This document shows positions 33,498-40,759 of a DNA stretch of 64,000 nucleotides, piece after piece. Position numbers and translations under genes: made by a program. Source of the DNA: CAZOOK01 sp964581385 (GTDB lineage: Bacteria > Pseudomonadota > Gammaproteobacteria > Nevskiales > Nevskiaceae); the NCBI GenBank assembly GCA_964581385.1, contig CAZOOK010000001.1, positions 124,001 to 188,000 of the forward strand, in the 5' to 3' direction. Every line of letters starts with the position of its first letter. The first letter of the stretch is position 1. Below the pieces are notes generated by a model. It did no database searches. It saw only the letters and a program-made list of their open reading frames with translations, and was not told the origin of the DNA.

Positions 33498-34706
33498 TCA
33501 GATGAAGAGATCGGTGTTTTCGCGTCCCAGCATGACGCCGCCGTAATTGCGGCCGAATTGATCCGGATTGTTGGCGTAGTGTCCACGTGCCGCATGAATA
33601 TCGAGGAAGTGCCTCACCAGTGCGAAGTCGGTGAAAATACCGCGGCCGCCGCACGCCGCCAGGAGCTGATAGGCCTGACGCGCACAGCGGTCTACAACGT
33701 GCGCCGCCTGTGTGCGGTAATGCAGACGCTCCTTGATGTCGTCGAGCGGCTGTCCCTGGCGAAGCTTGCCCATCAGCGTGTCGAAGTTGCGATGCAGCAC
33801 CAGCTTCATTTCGTCAATCGCGAGGGCCGTTTCGGCGGCGGCCAACTGCGCCGTACCCTGTTCGGCCGTCCGGCCTCCGCTCATATCGCCGACGCGCACT
33901 GAGGCGAAATCCAGAAAGCTGGTGAGCGCTCCCTGCAGAGAACCGATCGTGGCCGAAGACACGGCCCGCACAAAAATCTGACCGAAAGGCAGCTTGTATA
34001 GCGGTGCGGTATTAACTGCTAACCCCGGACTGGTGCCGGAATAGCCATCCGATACTTTGTGCGTGCGGTATTCGGGGACGAACGCATCCTTGATGACGAT
34101 GTCGTTGCTGCCGGTGGCTTTGAGGCCAATCGTGTGCCAGGTATCGACGACTTCGAAATCCGAACGCGGCACGAGGAAGGTGCGATATTCGGGCGGACCC
34201 TTGCCGTTTTCCGGGAAGATAAGGCCACCGAGCAATACCCACTGACAGTGGGCGATGCCACTGGAAAAGCCCCAGCGCCCGCTGAACTGAAAGCCACCCT
34301 CGACGCGCTTGACCACACCTTTTGGCATATACGTGGAAGCGATCAGAACCGAGGTGTCATTGCGCCAGATATCCTCGGAGGCACGCGGATCGAACAGCGC
34401 CATTTGCCAATTGTGAACACCGATGACGCCATAAATCCAGGCAGTGGACATGCAACCTTCTGCCAGCGTCATTTGGACATCGTAAAACACCTGCGGATCC
34501 ATTTCGTATCCGCCGTAATGCTTCGACTGAAGGACACGGAAGAAGCCAGCCGCCTGCATGTCCGCAATTGTTTCAGCGGGGACGCAGCGCTCTTCTTCGG
34601 CTTTTTTAGCCCGTTTGGCAAGGATTGGTACCAGATCGCGCGCACGCTGAATCAGCGTTTCCGGAGTGGGGATCGGGGCGCTTTTCGGGCGTGGGCTTGT
34701 CTGCAC
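33498..34706 (-). CDS. HsaA-like flavin-dependent steroid-ring hydroxylase (oxygenase component)
   Basis: A 402-residue member of the acyl-CoA-dehydrogenase-fold two-component monooxygenases. It matches HsaA/TesA2-type enzymes, which hydroxylate the phenolic seco-steroid 3-HSA before ring cleavage. Supporting segments: IADMQAAGFFRVLQSKHYGG, LAEGCMSTAWIYGVIGVHNW, RWGFSSGIAHCQWVLLGG and WHTIGLKATGSNDIVIKDAF, and a C-terminal LAACGGRGIFTDFALVRHFLDI, quoted by position 358-379. The C-terminal GRGIF and HAARGHYANNP follow the family. A reduced flavin from a partner reductase (HsaB type) is required and is not in the window. It is divergent from the kshA-like gene, which supports the steroid role. 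Confidence 0.82.
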   Translation of the reverse strand: MQTSPRPKSAPIPTPETLIQRARDLVPILAKRAKKAEEERCVPAETIADMQAAGFFRVLQSKHYGGYEMDPQVFYDVQMTLAEGCMSTAWIYGVIGVHNWQMALFDPRASEDIWRNDTSVLIASTYMPKGVVKRVEGGFQFSGRWGFSSGIAHCQWVLLGGLIFPENGKGPPEYRTFLVPRSDFEVVDTWHTIGLKATGSNDIVIKDAFVPEYRTHKVSDGYSGTSPGLAVNTAPLYKLPFGQIFVRAVSSATIGSLQGALTSFLDFASVRVGDMSGGRTAEQGTAQLAAAETALAIDEMKLVLHRNFDTLMGKLRQGQPLDDIKERLHYRTQAAHVVDRCARQAYQLLAACGGRGIFTDFALVRHFLDIHAARGHYANNPDQFGRNYGGVMLGRENTDLFI

Positions 34707-34979
34707 TGCGTTCTCCTCGGCCTACAATTCTGGGGACCAGGATCCTGCAATTGCGGACCTGATCGTGGAAAGCGCCACTATTCCATAAAAAACGGCTGGG
34801 GCGGCATCGTCCGAAATGATTAGGATGCGGTACCCTCTCAGGGCACGTAGTGGCTGGTCGGGAAGGAAAATCCATCGCCAAACGGTCGTGAGCGATTGCG
34901 ACAATTCATGCGAATGGACGATGCAAAAACTGGTGCCCGCCGGGACACTGCATAAAATAACCGAGCACGGAGTTACGCC
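34707..34979. promoter_or_regulatory. Shared control region of the hsaA-like/kshA-like divergent pair
   Basis: 273 bp without a gene. A TAAAAT box at 34953-34958 could serve kshA, with a short leader and an SD-like GGAG before ATG 34980. CAGGATCCTG at 34737-34746 is a perfect 10-bp palindrome near the hsaA start. No KstR-like long dyad was recognised. Confidence 0.4.
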
Positions 34980-36089
34980 ATGGTTGCTGTCATCAGAGCG
35001 GGATCGAAACCGATGCACACCATCGAAGCCGGATCATTGCCGGATCGCTACGCGCGTGGCTGGCATTGTCTGGGTTTGGCCGCCGATTACAAGGACGGTA
35101 AGCCGCATTCCTTGAGCGCTTTCGGCACGCGCTTGGTCGCGTTCATGGGCGAGGACGGCAAGATCAACATCCTCGATGCTTGGTGTCCACACATGGGTGC
35201 CGATCTCGCGCTCGGCTGCGTCAAGGGCAATTCCGTGGTCTGCCGTTTTCACGGCTGGAGTTGGGGCGGTGACGGCGTCTGCAATGACATTCCCTATGCC
35301 AAGCGCATTCCGCCGAAGGCGCGGATCAGGTCATGGATCGCCTGCGAGCAGAACAAGCTGCTGTTCGTATGGAATGACCCTGAAGGCAATCCGCCGCCTC
35401 CGGACGTTATCATCCCGCGAATCGATGCCGCGTTCTCGCCGGAATGGTCGGAGTGGTCGATCGTCAAATGGAAGATCAACACCAATTGCCGCGAGCTGAT
35501 CGATAATCAATCTGACATGGCGCATTTCGGCCCGGTGCACGGGTCCACCAGCGTCGTCTATTTCGCCAATCTCTTCGATGGCCACAAAGTCACGCAGGTG
35601 ATGGTGGGTGCCAATGAACGTCTCGGCGGCGCGAATGACTATCTGACGACGACCGCCACTTATTTCGGCCCGGCCTATCACATCACTTACATGTGTGGTG
35701 CGTTTGGTGGCGTGCCGGTCGAATCGGTCCTGCTGAACTCGCATGTGCCGATCGACCAGAACAGTTTCGAGCTGCGGTTCGGTGTGATCGTCAAGAAGAT
35801 TCCCGGACTGACCGAGGAGCAGAACGCGGCGGCGGCGAAGAGCTACGTCGATCTGACCTGCAAGGCCTTCGGCGAGGATGTCGAAATCTGGCACAACAAA
35901 GTACGCATCGACAATCCGCTGCTGTGTGACGGTGATGGCCCGATCTACCAGCTTCGCCAGTGGTATGAGCAGTTTTACATGGATGCCGCCACCACGCCGG
36001 CGGATTTGAAGACGCGGCGCATCATCGAGAATGACCGCGGCATCGAGAGTGGCAAGAAGCCGCCGCTGAATCACGTGTTCGAAGCCTGA
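34980..36089 (+). CDS. kshA: KshA-like 3-ketosteroid 9-alpha-monooxygenase, oxygenase component
   Basis: A 369-residue Rieske non-heme iron oxygenase. The Rieske ligands are Cys69/His71 (AWCPHMGADL) and Cys88/His91 (VVCRFHGWSWGGDG). The mononuclear iron site shows DNQSDMAHFGPVHG with His182 and His187. The N-terminal LPDRYARGWHCLGLAADYKD closely follows KshA proteins, which open steroid ring B by 9-alpha-hydroxylation of androstenedione-type substrates. The reductase partner (KshB) is absent here. ATG 34980 with GGAG upstream is taken; ATG 35013 is possible. It is divergent from the hsaA-like gene, which acts two chemical steps later, so the two likely share control. Confidence 0.85.
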   Translation: MVAVIRAGSKPMHTIEAGSLPDRYARGWHCLGLAADYKDGKPHSLSAFGTRLVAFMGEDGKINILDAWCPHMGADLALGCVKGNSVVCRFHGWSWGGDGVCNDIPYAKRIPPKARIRSWIACEQNKLLFVWNDPEGNPPPPDVIIPRIDAAFSPEWSEWSIVKWKINTNCRELIDNQSDMAHFGPVHGSTSVVYFANLFDGHKVTQVMVGANERLGGANDYLTTTATYFGPAYHITYMCGAFGGVPVESVLLNSHVPIDQNSFELRFGVIVKKIPGLTEEQNAAAAKSYVDLTCKAFGEDVEIWHNKVRIDNPLLCDGDGPIYQLRQWYEQFYMDAATTPADLKTRRIIENDRGIESGKKPPLNHVFEA

Positions 36090-36101
36090 TTCGATTTCCC
36101 C

Positions 36102-36133
36102 AAAAAGCCCCGCCGGCGTACTGCCCGGCGGGG
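36102..36133 (-). terminator. Intrinsic terminator, leftward
   Basis: Read on the minus strand, CCCCGCCGG and CCGGCGGGG make a 9-bp stem followed by CTTTTTGG. The T-run is on the left, so it ends leftward transcription, that is, of the isomerase-like remnant at 36166. It may also help end kshA mRNA. Confidence 0.7.
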
Positions 36134-36165
36134 AGCGGGTGGCTAGCGCGCAGCAGCGCGAATTC

Positions 36166-36309
36166 TTAAGCTCGTTTTTCGGATGGGATTTCGGTGCTAC
36201 CGGGTTCCCAAAAAGCCTGCATCAAAGCGATCTTGCCGTCCTTGTTGAAGGTCGTGATGTCGATGAACCGAGCCGTGAAGCTCCTCCGAGCAACGAGCGG
36301 TTGAATCGC
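36166..36309 (-). pseudogene. C-terminal remnant of a ketosteroid-isomerase-like (NTF2/SnoaL) gene
   Basis: 47 codons before a stop, bounded upstream by an in-frame TGA at 36310-36312 and with no start. The peptide RSFTARFIDITTFNKDGKIA then LMQAFWEPGSTEIP resembles the last strands of steroid delta-isomerase/NTF2-like proteins (the ..DVxTFdxxGKIxxMxAFW.. pattern). Its own leftward terminator survives at 36102. It lies beside kshA, where a ketosteroid isomerase would make sense. It is a 3' fragment of a lost gene; the family call is from pattern memory. Confidence 0.55.
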
Positions 36310-36642
36310 TCACGTCCCGCATACGTCGTCTTTAAATATTGAAACACCTTAAAGAATGGGTCGATACAGCGTCTTCATCCGAACTGACTAAGGATCTGTT
36401 TAAAACCTTTTAAATCTCATGAAGTAATGCGGGAAATCGACTGATGAGCGAGTTGGCCGGCGCATGCGGCCGGCTATTCCGATCGGTATGCACCGCGTTT
36501 CCGACCATCGGCACCGTTGGTCTCCGGAGCCGTGGTTTGGGCTCGCGCTTGCAAGGACTTGGCGCTGTCGCGAATTACGGGTCCGGCATACCGGCACGAT
36601 GAGATTCACGCGGCAAAGGATGCACGCCAAAGGAGAGTCACC

Positions 36643-36819
36643 ATGTTCGGAATCAAATTGCGCCGCAGCCCTTCCCCCCGCTTCCTGAGCGGTACGGTCA
36701 ACGCCCCCCTCGGACTACCAGAGGTTTTCCCGTTCGGTTTGGTGCAGGCAAAACTGTCCCGCACCGCAGCATTGAGAATCGAGTCGGTGGCCGTGGCATC
36801 GCGGACGCCGCGGCGCTGA
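36643..36819 (+). CDS. Hypothetical 58-residue basic protein
   Basis: A 58-codon frame, ATG 36643, with a strong AAAGGAGAGTC ribosome site at proper spacing. The product is Arg/Pro-rich (RRSPSPRFLSGTVNAPLGLP) with no signal, membrane segment or known motif. It stands in the 846-bp stretch between kshA and fabI, otherwise empty except for the remnant, its terminator and a MITE-like element. It could be real but orphan; the evidence is only the ribosome site. Confidence 0.35.
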   Translation: MFGIKLRRSPSPRFLSGTVNAPLGLPEVFPFGLVQAKLSRTAALRIESVAVASRTPRR

Positions 36820-36848
36820 GAAACAGCCAATACCCTAGGCAGCTCAGA

Positions 36849-36930
36849 CTAGGGCCTGTTATCACTCACTTTGATCGCTGCGTTACCGCCCAATAAGGGC
36901 GCCAGGCAGTGAGTGTTAACAGGCCCCCTA
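36849..36930. mobile_element. 82-bp MITE-like element
   Basis: CTAGGGCCTGTTATCACTCA at the left and its inverted partner, ending GTTAACAGGCCCCCTA, at 36908-36930 match over about 22 bp with a few differences. The centre has TTTGATCGCTGCGTTACCGC, shared with the half element at 13021 and with the ends of the 280-bp element at 7693. It lies 5 bp past the stop of the leftward fabI and may act as its transcription end hairpin. Confidence 0.65.
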
Positions 36931-36935
36931 AAGAG

Positions 36936-37727
36936 TCAGATTTCGTCGTCGGTGATCATGCCGACGTTTCTGAAACCGGCGTCGGCGTAGATGATTTCGC
37001 CGGTGATCGCCGAAGCCAGATCGGAGCAGAGGAAGGCGGCAACGTTGCCGACTTCCTCGATAGTGACATTGCGCTTCATCGGCGAAATTTTTTCCGCGAT
37101 GTGCAGCATGCCCTTGAAACCCTTGATGCCGGCGGCGGCCAGCGTCTTGATCGGGCCGGCGGAGATGGCGTTGACGCGGATGTTTTCCGCACCGAGGTCA
37201 GCGGCAAGGTAGCGCACATTCGCTTCCAGGCTGGCTTTGGCAGCGCCCATCACGTTGTACATCGGAATCGAACGCTCAGCGCCGAGGTAGCTCAGCGTCA
37301 GCAGCGCGCCAGCGCGGCCTTTCATCAGCGGCAGCGCGGCCTTGGCCAGCGCGGCGAACGAATAGGCGCTGATGTCGTGCGCGATTTTGTAGCCTTCGCG
37401 CGTCACCGAATCGATATAGCGGCCCGCGAGCAGTTCGCGCGGCGCGAAACCGATCGAGTGGATGACGATATCGATGTGTCCCCACGCCTCCTTGATCGAA
37501 CGGAATACGGCGTCGATCTCGGCATCGCTGGTGACGTCCATCGGCAGCACGATCGATGAACCCAGACTTTGCGCGAACTGTTCGACGCGCGGCTTGAGCT
37601 TTTCGCCCTGGTACGTGAATGCGAGTTCGGCGCCTTCGCGACGCATTGCTTCGGCGATGCCGGTTGCGATTGAGCGGTCACTCGCGACGCCTGTAATCAG
37701 CGCCTTTTTACCTGTCAGGAAACCCAT
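36936..37727 (-). CDS. fabI: Enoyl-[acyl-carrier-protein] reductase (NADH)
   Basis: A 263-residue SDR enzyme reducing enoyl-ACP in the last step of each fatty-acid elongation round. It begins MGFLTGKKALITGVASDRSI, the FabI-type nucleotide site lacking the classical TGxxxGxG. The active region shows YNVMGAAKASLEANVRYLA with the catalytic Tyr and Lys, and GPIKTLAAAGIKGFKGML is the substrate loop with the triclosan-contact Ala-Ala. Its start is only 12 bp after the end of the TonB/AgmX-type gene on the same strand, so it probably shares a transcript with the envelope machine. A family element lies directly after it. Confidence 0.95.
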   Translation of the reverse strand: MGFLTGKKALITGVASDRSIATGIAEAMRREGAELAFTYQGEKLKPRVEQFAQSLGSSIVLPMDVTSDAEIDAVFRSIKEAWGHIDIVIHSIGFAPRELLAGRYIDSVTREGYKIAHDISAYSFAALAKAALPLMKGRAGALLTLSYLGAERSIPMYNVMGAAKASLEANVRYLAADLGAENIRVNAISAGPIKTLAAAGIKGFKGMLHIAEKISPMKRNVTIEEVGNVAAFLCSDLASAITGEIIYADAGFRNVGMITDDEI

Positions 37728-37739
37728 GGCGACTCCGTT

Positions 37740-38663
37740 TTACGGTGGAATATAGTTGATAGGGTAGTTGGGATACGTGAACGACGGAACTGGTTTTGAA
37801 CCGAAATTCAGTAAGCGTACGCGTTCGGTGATTTTACGCTCGAGATCGGGGTCGCCGAAGCTGCTCGACACCACATCGCAGCGGGTGACGCTGCCGTCCG
37901 GTGCGATGGTCAGGCTGACGACCACCTTGCCGGCGCCGATCGCCGAATTTTCGCGCGCCGCGCGGTTGAAGATCGCGTAGAACGAGCCCTTGTTGCGATC
38001 GAAGACTTGTTGGATTTCTTCCAGCGTGCGCGCGGCGTTGCCGCCGGCGGCTGCGAGCCGCGGGGCGGTCGAGATGGAACTGCGCACGGCGCCTGTGCCG
38101 TGGGCACCGAGACCCGTGCCGGGACCGCTGCCGGTAATGCTTTGTCCGCTGCCGATGCCGCCGCTGCCCTGGCCGACCACCGGCGCGAACACGGGCGGCG
38201 GCGTGCCGGCGGCGCCCTGCGAAGCGATGATATTGGCGGTCGTCGGACCGCTCGCGGTGGTCGCATTCAGGTTCTGGTCACGCATCTCTGCGAGCTGGTC
38301 GAAAGCGGCGCCGAACTTCTTTTGCACGGTGCGCCGCGCTTGTTCCTCAAGCTGCTCCGGCGTCGGCTGCGGTTTGACCTCCGGTGGTCGCGGCGCGACA
38401 CGTTTCGGGACCGGAACGGCAGAGGGTCGCGTGACTTCGGGCACCGGTTTCGGCACCGCGATCGGGGGCGGCGGCAGCAATTCCGCGTAGCGCTCGGGCT
38501 TGTAGGAAATTTCTTCGTGGATCGTTTCGGGTAGGGTGATCAACGAGACAATGATCGCCAGCAGCAGAACCGGCAATGCGGTCCACAGCAGCGTGCGGTT
38601 GAAGTCACGATCCGACTCGGCGGCAAGCGCCCAGCTTTCCCAGTAAATCGCGCGCGTGCTCAC
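37740..38663 (-). CDS. TonB/AgmX(PglI)-type energy-transducing protein
   Basis: A 307-residue inner-membrane-anchored protein. One transmembrane helix (LLWTALPVLLLAIIVSLITL, residues 24-45) follows a short cytoplasmic start. Then come a Pro-rich stretch (AELLPPPPIAVPKPVPEV, about 62-105), a Gly/Ser-rich linker (GQGSGGIGSGQSITGSGPG, about 165-190) and a C-terminal TonB-like fold: GAGKVVVSLTIAPDGSVTRC with SSSFGDPDLERKITERVRLL. This end matches the AgmX/PglI domain of gliding-type machines. The start overlaps the upstream ExbD gene by 4 bp. It probably carries force from the ExbB/ExbD motor across the periplasm. Confidence 0.78.
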   Translation of the reverse strand: MSTRAIYWESWALAAESDRDFNRTLLWTALPVLLLAIIVSLITLPETIHEEISYKPERYAELLPPPPIAVPKPVPEVTRPSAVPVPKRVAPRPPEVKPQPTPEQLEEQARRTVQKKFGAAFDQLAEMRDQNLNATTASGPTTANIIASQGAAGTPPPVFAPVVGQGSGGIGSGQSITGSGPGTGLGAHGTGAVRSSISTAPRLAAAGGNAARTLEEIQQVFDRNKGSFYAIFNRAARENSAIGAGKVVVSLTIAPDGSVTRCDVVSSSFGDPDLERKITERVRLLNFGSKPVPSFTYPNYPINYIPP

Positions 38664-39178
38664 GGAGCGACCATCGTGCCGTGCCGATTGACCGACAGTG
38701 AAATGCGCGCGAATTGCGCATCGCCGCAGGTCGCCATCACCTTCTTCAGCAGCGAATAAGGCGTTTTCTGATCCGCCATGATGTTGACTTCGCCGCGCGT
38801 GGAGGCATCGTCCGTCTTGCCAGCAACGCGCATCAGCTGCGCCTGCATCAATTCCGCTTTCAGCGGTTGCAGCACTGCACCTGGCGCGCGCTCGGCTTCT
38901 TCCAGCGACATCACCGTACGACCCTGCAGCTCGATATCGCGCGGTGTGATGATCACGACCGGCGTGTCCACCGGCGCTTCGCGCGATACTGAATTCGGCA
39001 ACGTCAGATCGCGCGGCGTCTGCACGGTCTGCACGCTGGTCGAGGTGATCAGCAGAAAGAACACCAGCGTGGTGAAGACATCGATCATCGACACCAGATT
39101 CAATGTCACGCCGCCGCGCCGCTCATGCCGATGCAGCATGCGGTTGCGACGGCGATCAGCGATGATGCGATTGCTCAT
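38660..39178 (-). CDS. ExbD/TolR-family protein, second copy
   Basis: A 172-residue proton-channel subunit. A basic cytoplasmic N terminus (RNRMLHRHERRGG) leads into one transmembrane helix, LNLVSMIDVFTTLVFFLLIT, with the conserved membrane Asp. The remaining 120 residues are periplasmic, including TPRDLTLPNSVSREAPVD and MADQKTPYSLLKKVMATCGD, the usual ExbD fold. Both ends overlap neighbours by 4 bp (ATGA), so translation is coupled. Two different ExbD-like subunits with one ExbB-like subunit is the arrangement of AglR-AglQ-AglS in Myxococcus. Confidence 0.85.
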   Translation of the reverse strand: MSNRIIADRRRNRMLHRHERRGGVTLNLVSMIDVFTTLVFFLLITSTSVQTVQTPRDLTLPNSVSREAPVDTPVVIITPRDIELQGRTVMSLEEAERAPGAVLQPLKAELMQAQLMRVAGKTDDASTRGEVNIMADQKTPYSLLKKVMATCGDAQFARISLSVNRHGTMVAP

Positions 39179-39684
39179 GGCTGCACGCCCTCCGCCGGCG
39201 CGTCGCCAAGCGAAACCTGCGGAAACAGCTCACGCTCGCCACGGCCATCCGGCGTCGGCTGTACGCGCACGGCATCGACTAAATGGATCACGCTGTCATA
39301 GGGAATACCGGGAGCCAGCAGCAAGGTGATATTGGATTCATCCGGCAATTGCTCCTTGAGCCTGCGCAGGTAGCGTGCGACGCCGGCGTAGTCGTAGCCT
39401 TCCGCGGTGTTAGCGAACGCCTGCAGCGGGCCATTGCTGTCGATTACCAGCATGCTGCTGTCGCGCACGACCACGCTCAATCCGCGAGGAGGATGATCGG
39501 ATGGCAGTGCTTTGGCGTCCGGCAGATTGATGCCGATGATGGCAACGCCGACCGAATTCACCAGCAGGAAGAACACCAGCACGGTGAGCACATCGATCAT
39601 CGAGACGATGTTCAGCTCGGTGCCGCGCCGGCGGCGCGCACGGCGCATCGCACGACGGGTCTGGTGCGAAAGACCATGCATCAT
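39175..39684 (-). CDS. ExbD/TolR-family protein, first copy
   Basis: A 169-residue paralogue of the next gene. The very basic start RRAMRRARRRRGTEL is followed by NIVSMIDVLTVLVFFLLVNS, the membrane helix with the proton-binding Asp. The periplasmic region differs markedly from the second copy (VVVRDSSMLVIDSNGPLQAF, YDYAGVARYLRRLKEQLPDE), so the two are distinct parts, not a recent duplication. The C terminus (GERELFPQVSLGDAPAEGVQ) is an extension. It starts 37 bp after the ExbB-like gene and overlaps the second copy by 4 bp. Confidence 0.85.
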   Translation of the reverse strand: MMHGLSHQTRRAMRRARRRRGTELNIVSMIDVLTVLVFFLLVNSVGVAIIGINLPDAKALPSDHPPRGLSVVVRDSSMLVIDSNGPLQAFANTAEGYDYAGVARYLRRLKEQLPDESNITLLLAPGIPYDSVIHLVDAVRVQPTPDGRGERELFPQVSLGDAPAEGVQP

Positions 39685-39721
39685 CGGCGGACTTTCCTGC
39701 GGATGGCCAGCGAGCGGATCA

Positions 39722-40354
39722 TCAGTGCTTCGGTGCGAACGCGTTGAGGAATTTCACCGCAGCCATCTCGACGCTGTCGACCAGTTCGTCGGTTATCGAT
39801 TGCAGCCACGCGTGCAGCAGGGTGAACGGAATCGCCACCATCAGGCCGAAGGCCGTGCAGTTCATCGCAATCGATACGCTTGCCGACAGCTGGTCGGCCT
39901 TTTGTGCGGGATTGATGTTGGAAACTGCCGAGAAGCCATGGATCAGGCCGATGATGGTGCCGAGCAGGCCCAGCAGTGTGGCGACATTGGCAAACGTGGC
40001 GAGGTAGTGGGTGCGACGTTCCAGCAGCGGCGTGACCTCCATCAGTGTTTCCTCCATCGCCGCTTCGATCTCGTCGCGCGTGGCGCTGCCGCGCGAGCGA
40101 GCCAGACCGTAACCGAGCACGCGCCCGATCGCAGTGGAAGAGGCCGTTGCCAGCAATTCAGCGTCTTCGTAACGGCCTTCGTTGACCAGCGGCATCATGC
40201 GCGTCCACAGGCTGCGGTTCTCGAACTTGGCGCGATGCAGGTAGATGAAACGGTCGATCACGATCGCGACTCCGAGCACAAGAATGATCAGGATCGGATA
40301 CATGAACACGCCGCCGTTCTGGAAGAAACGGGTGACGGTGGCGAATAAATCCAT
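39722..40354 (-). CDS. MotA/TolQ/ExbB-family proton channel protein
   Basis: A 210-residue inner-membrane protein with three helices: YPILIILVLGVAIVIDRFIY (about 19-38), LATFANVATLLGLLGTIIGL (about 118-137) and AMNCTAFGLMVAIPFTLLHA (about 163-182). The cytoplasmic loop lies between the first two. The GLLGTIIGLIHGF and TAFGLMVAIPFTL motifs are diagnostic for the TolQ/ExbB/AglR group. With the two ExbD-like partners it forms a motor that couples the proton gradient to periplasmic work. Confidence 0.9.
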   Translation of the reverse strand: MDLFATVTRFFQNGGVFMYPILIILVLGVAIVIDRFIYLHRAKFENRSLWTRMMPLVNEGRYEDAELLATASSTAIGRVLGYGLARSRGSATRDEIEAAMEETLMEVTPLLERRTHYLATFANVATLLGLLGTIIGLIHGFSAVSNINPAQKADQLSASVSIAMNCTAFGLMVAIPFTLLHAWLQSITDELVDSVEMAAVKFLNAFAPKH

Positions 40355-40414
40355 AGCGACTTCCTCTAATTATTCAGATGGATATAGTGATGATTTGAAG
40401 CACTCTGTGCAGCC

Positions 40415-40759
40415 TTAATGCGATGCGGCGGGCGCAGTGCTGGCCGTGGATCGGCGATAGCCTGTGGTCATCCGGTCATACGAAAGCTGGCGCCGGAAGG
40501 TGTCCGGATCGACCGGCAGCGGGACTTCATCCAGCTGCAGGGTCGGACGGCTCAACCGCTTGTCGGCATAAGCATTTTTCCACGGCGTGATGAACAGGCC
40601 GATGGGTGAGTCCCTCTCCCCGAAAATGGTGATCCCAGGCTCTATCTTTGTCCGCGGCTCGTCCGCAACGGCGGGGGATGCGCCCTTGTCGTCGCCGACT
40701 GCCGCCGTCGCCGTCAACAGCGACGCCGCCAGTCCGCACATGACCCATGCGCGTTTCAT
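40415..40759 (-). CDS. Small exported protein of the envelope-machine operon
   Basis: A roughly 114-residue protein with a signal peptide (MKRAWVMCGLAASLLTATAA, cleavage near VGD). The mature part is short and mostly extended: TKIEPGITIFGERDSPIGLF, ITPWKNAYADKRLSRPTLQL and DEVPLPVDPDTFRRQLSYDR. I do not recognise a family. The start ATG overlaps the stop of the upstream TPR gene (TGATG), and the ExbB-like gene follows after 60 bp, so it is clearly within the operon. It may be a periplasmic adaptor. A GTG directly upstream is an alternative start. Confidence 0.7.
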   Translation of the reverse strand: MKRAWVMCGLAASLLTATAAVGDDKGASPAVADEPRTKIEPGITIFGERDSPIGLFITPWKNAYADKRLSRPTLQLDEVPLPVDPDTFRRQLSYDRMTTGYRRSTASTAPAASH

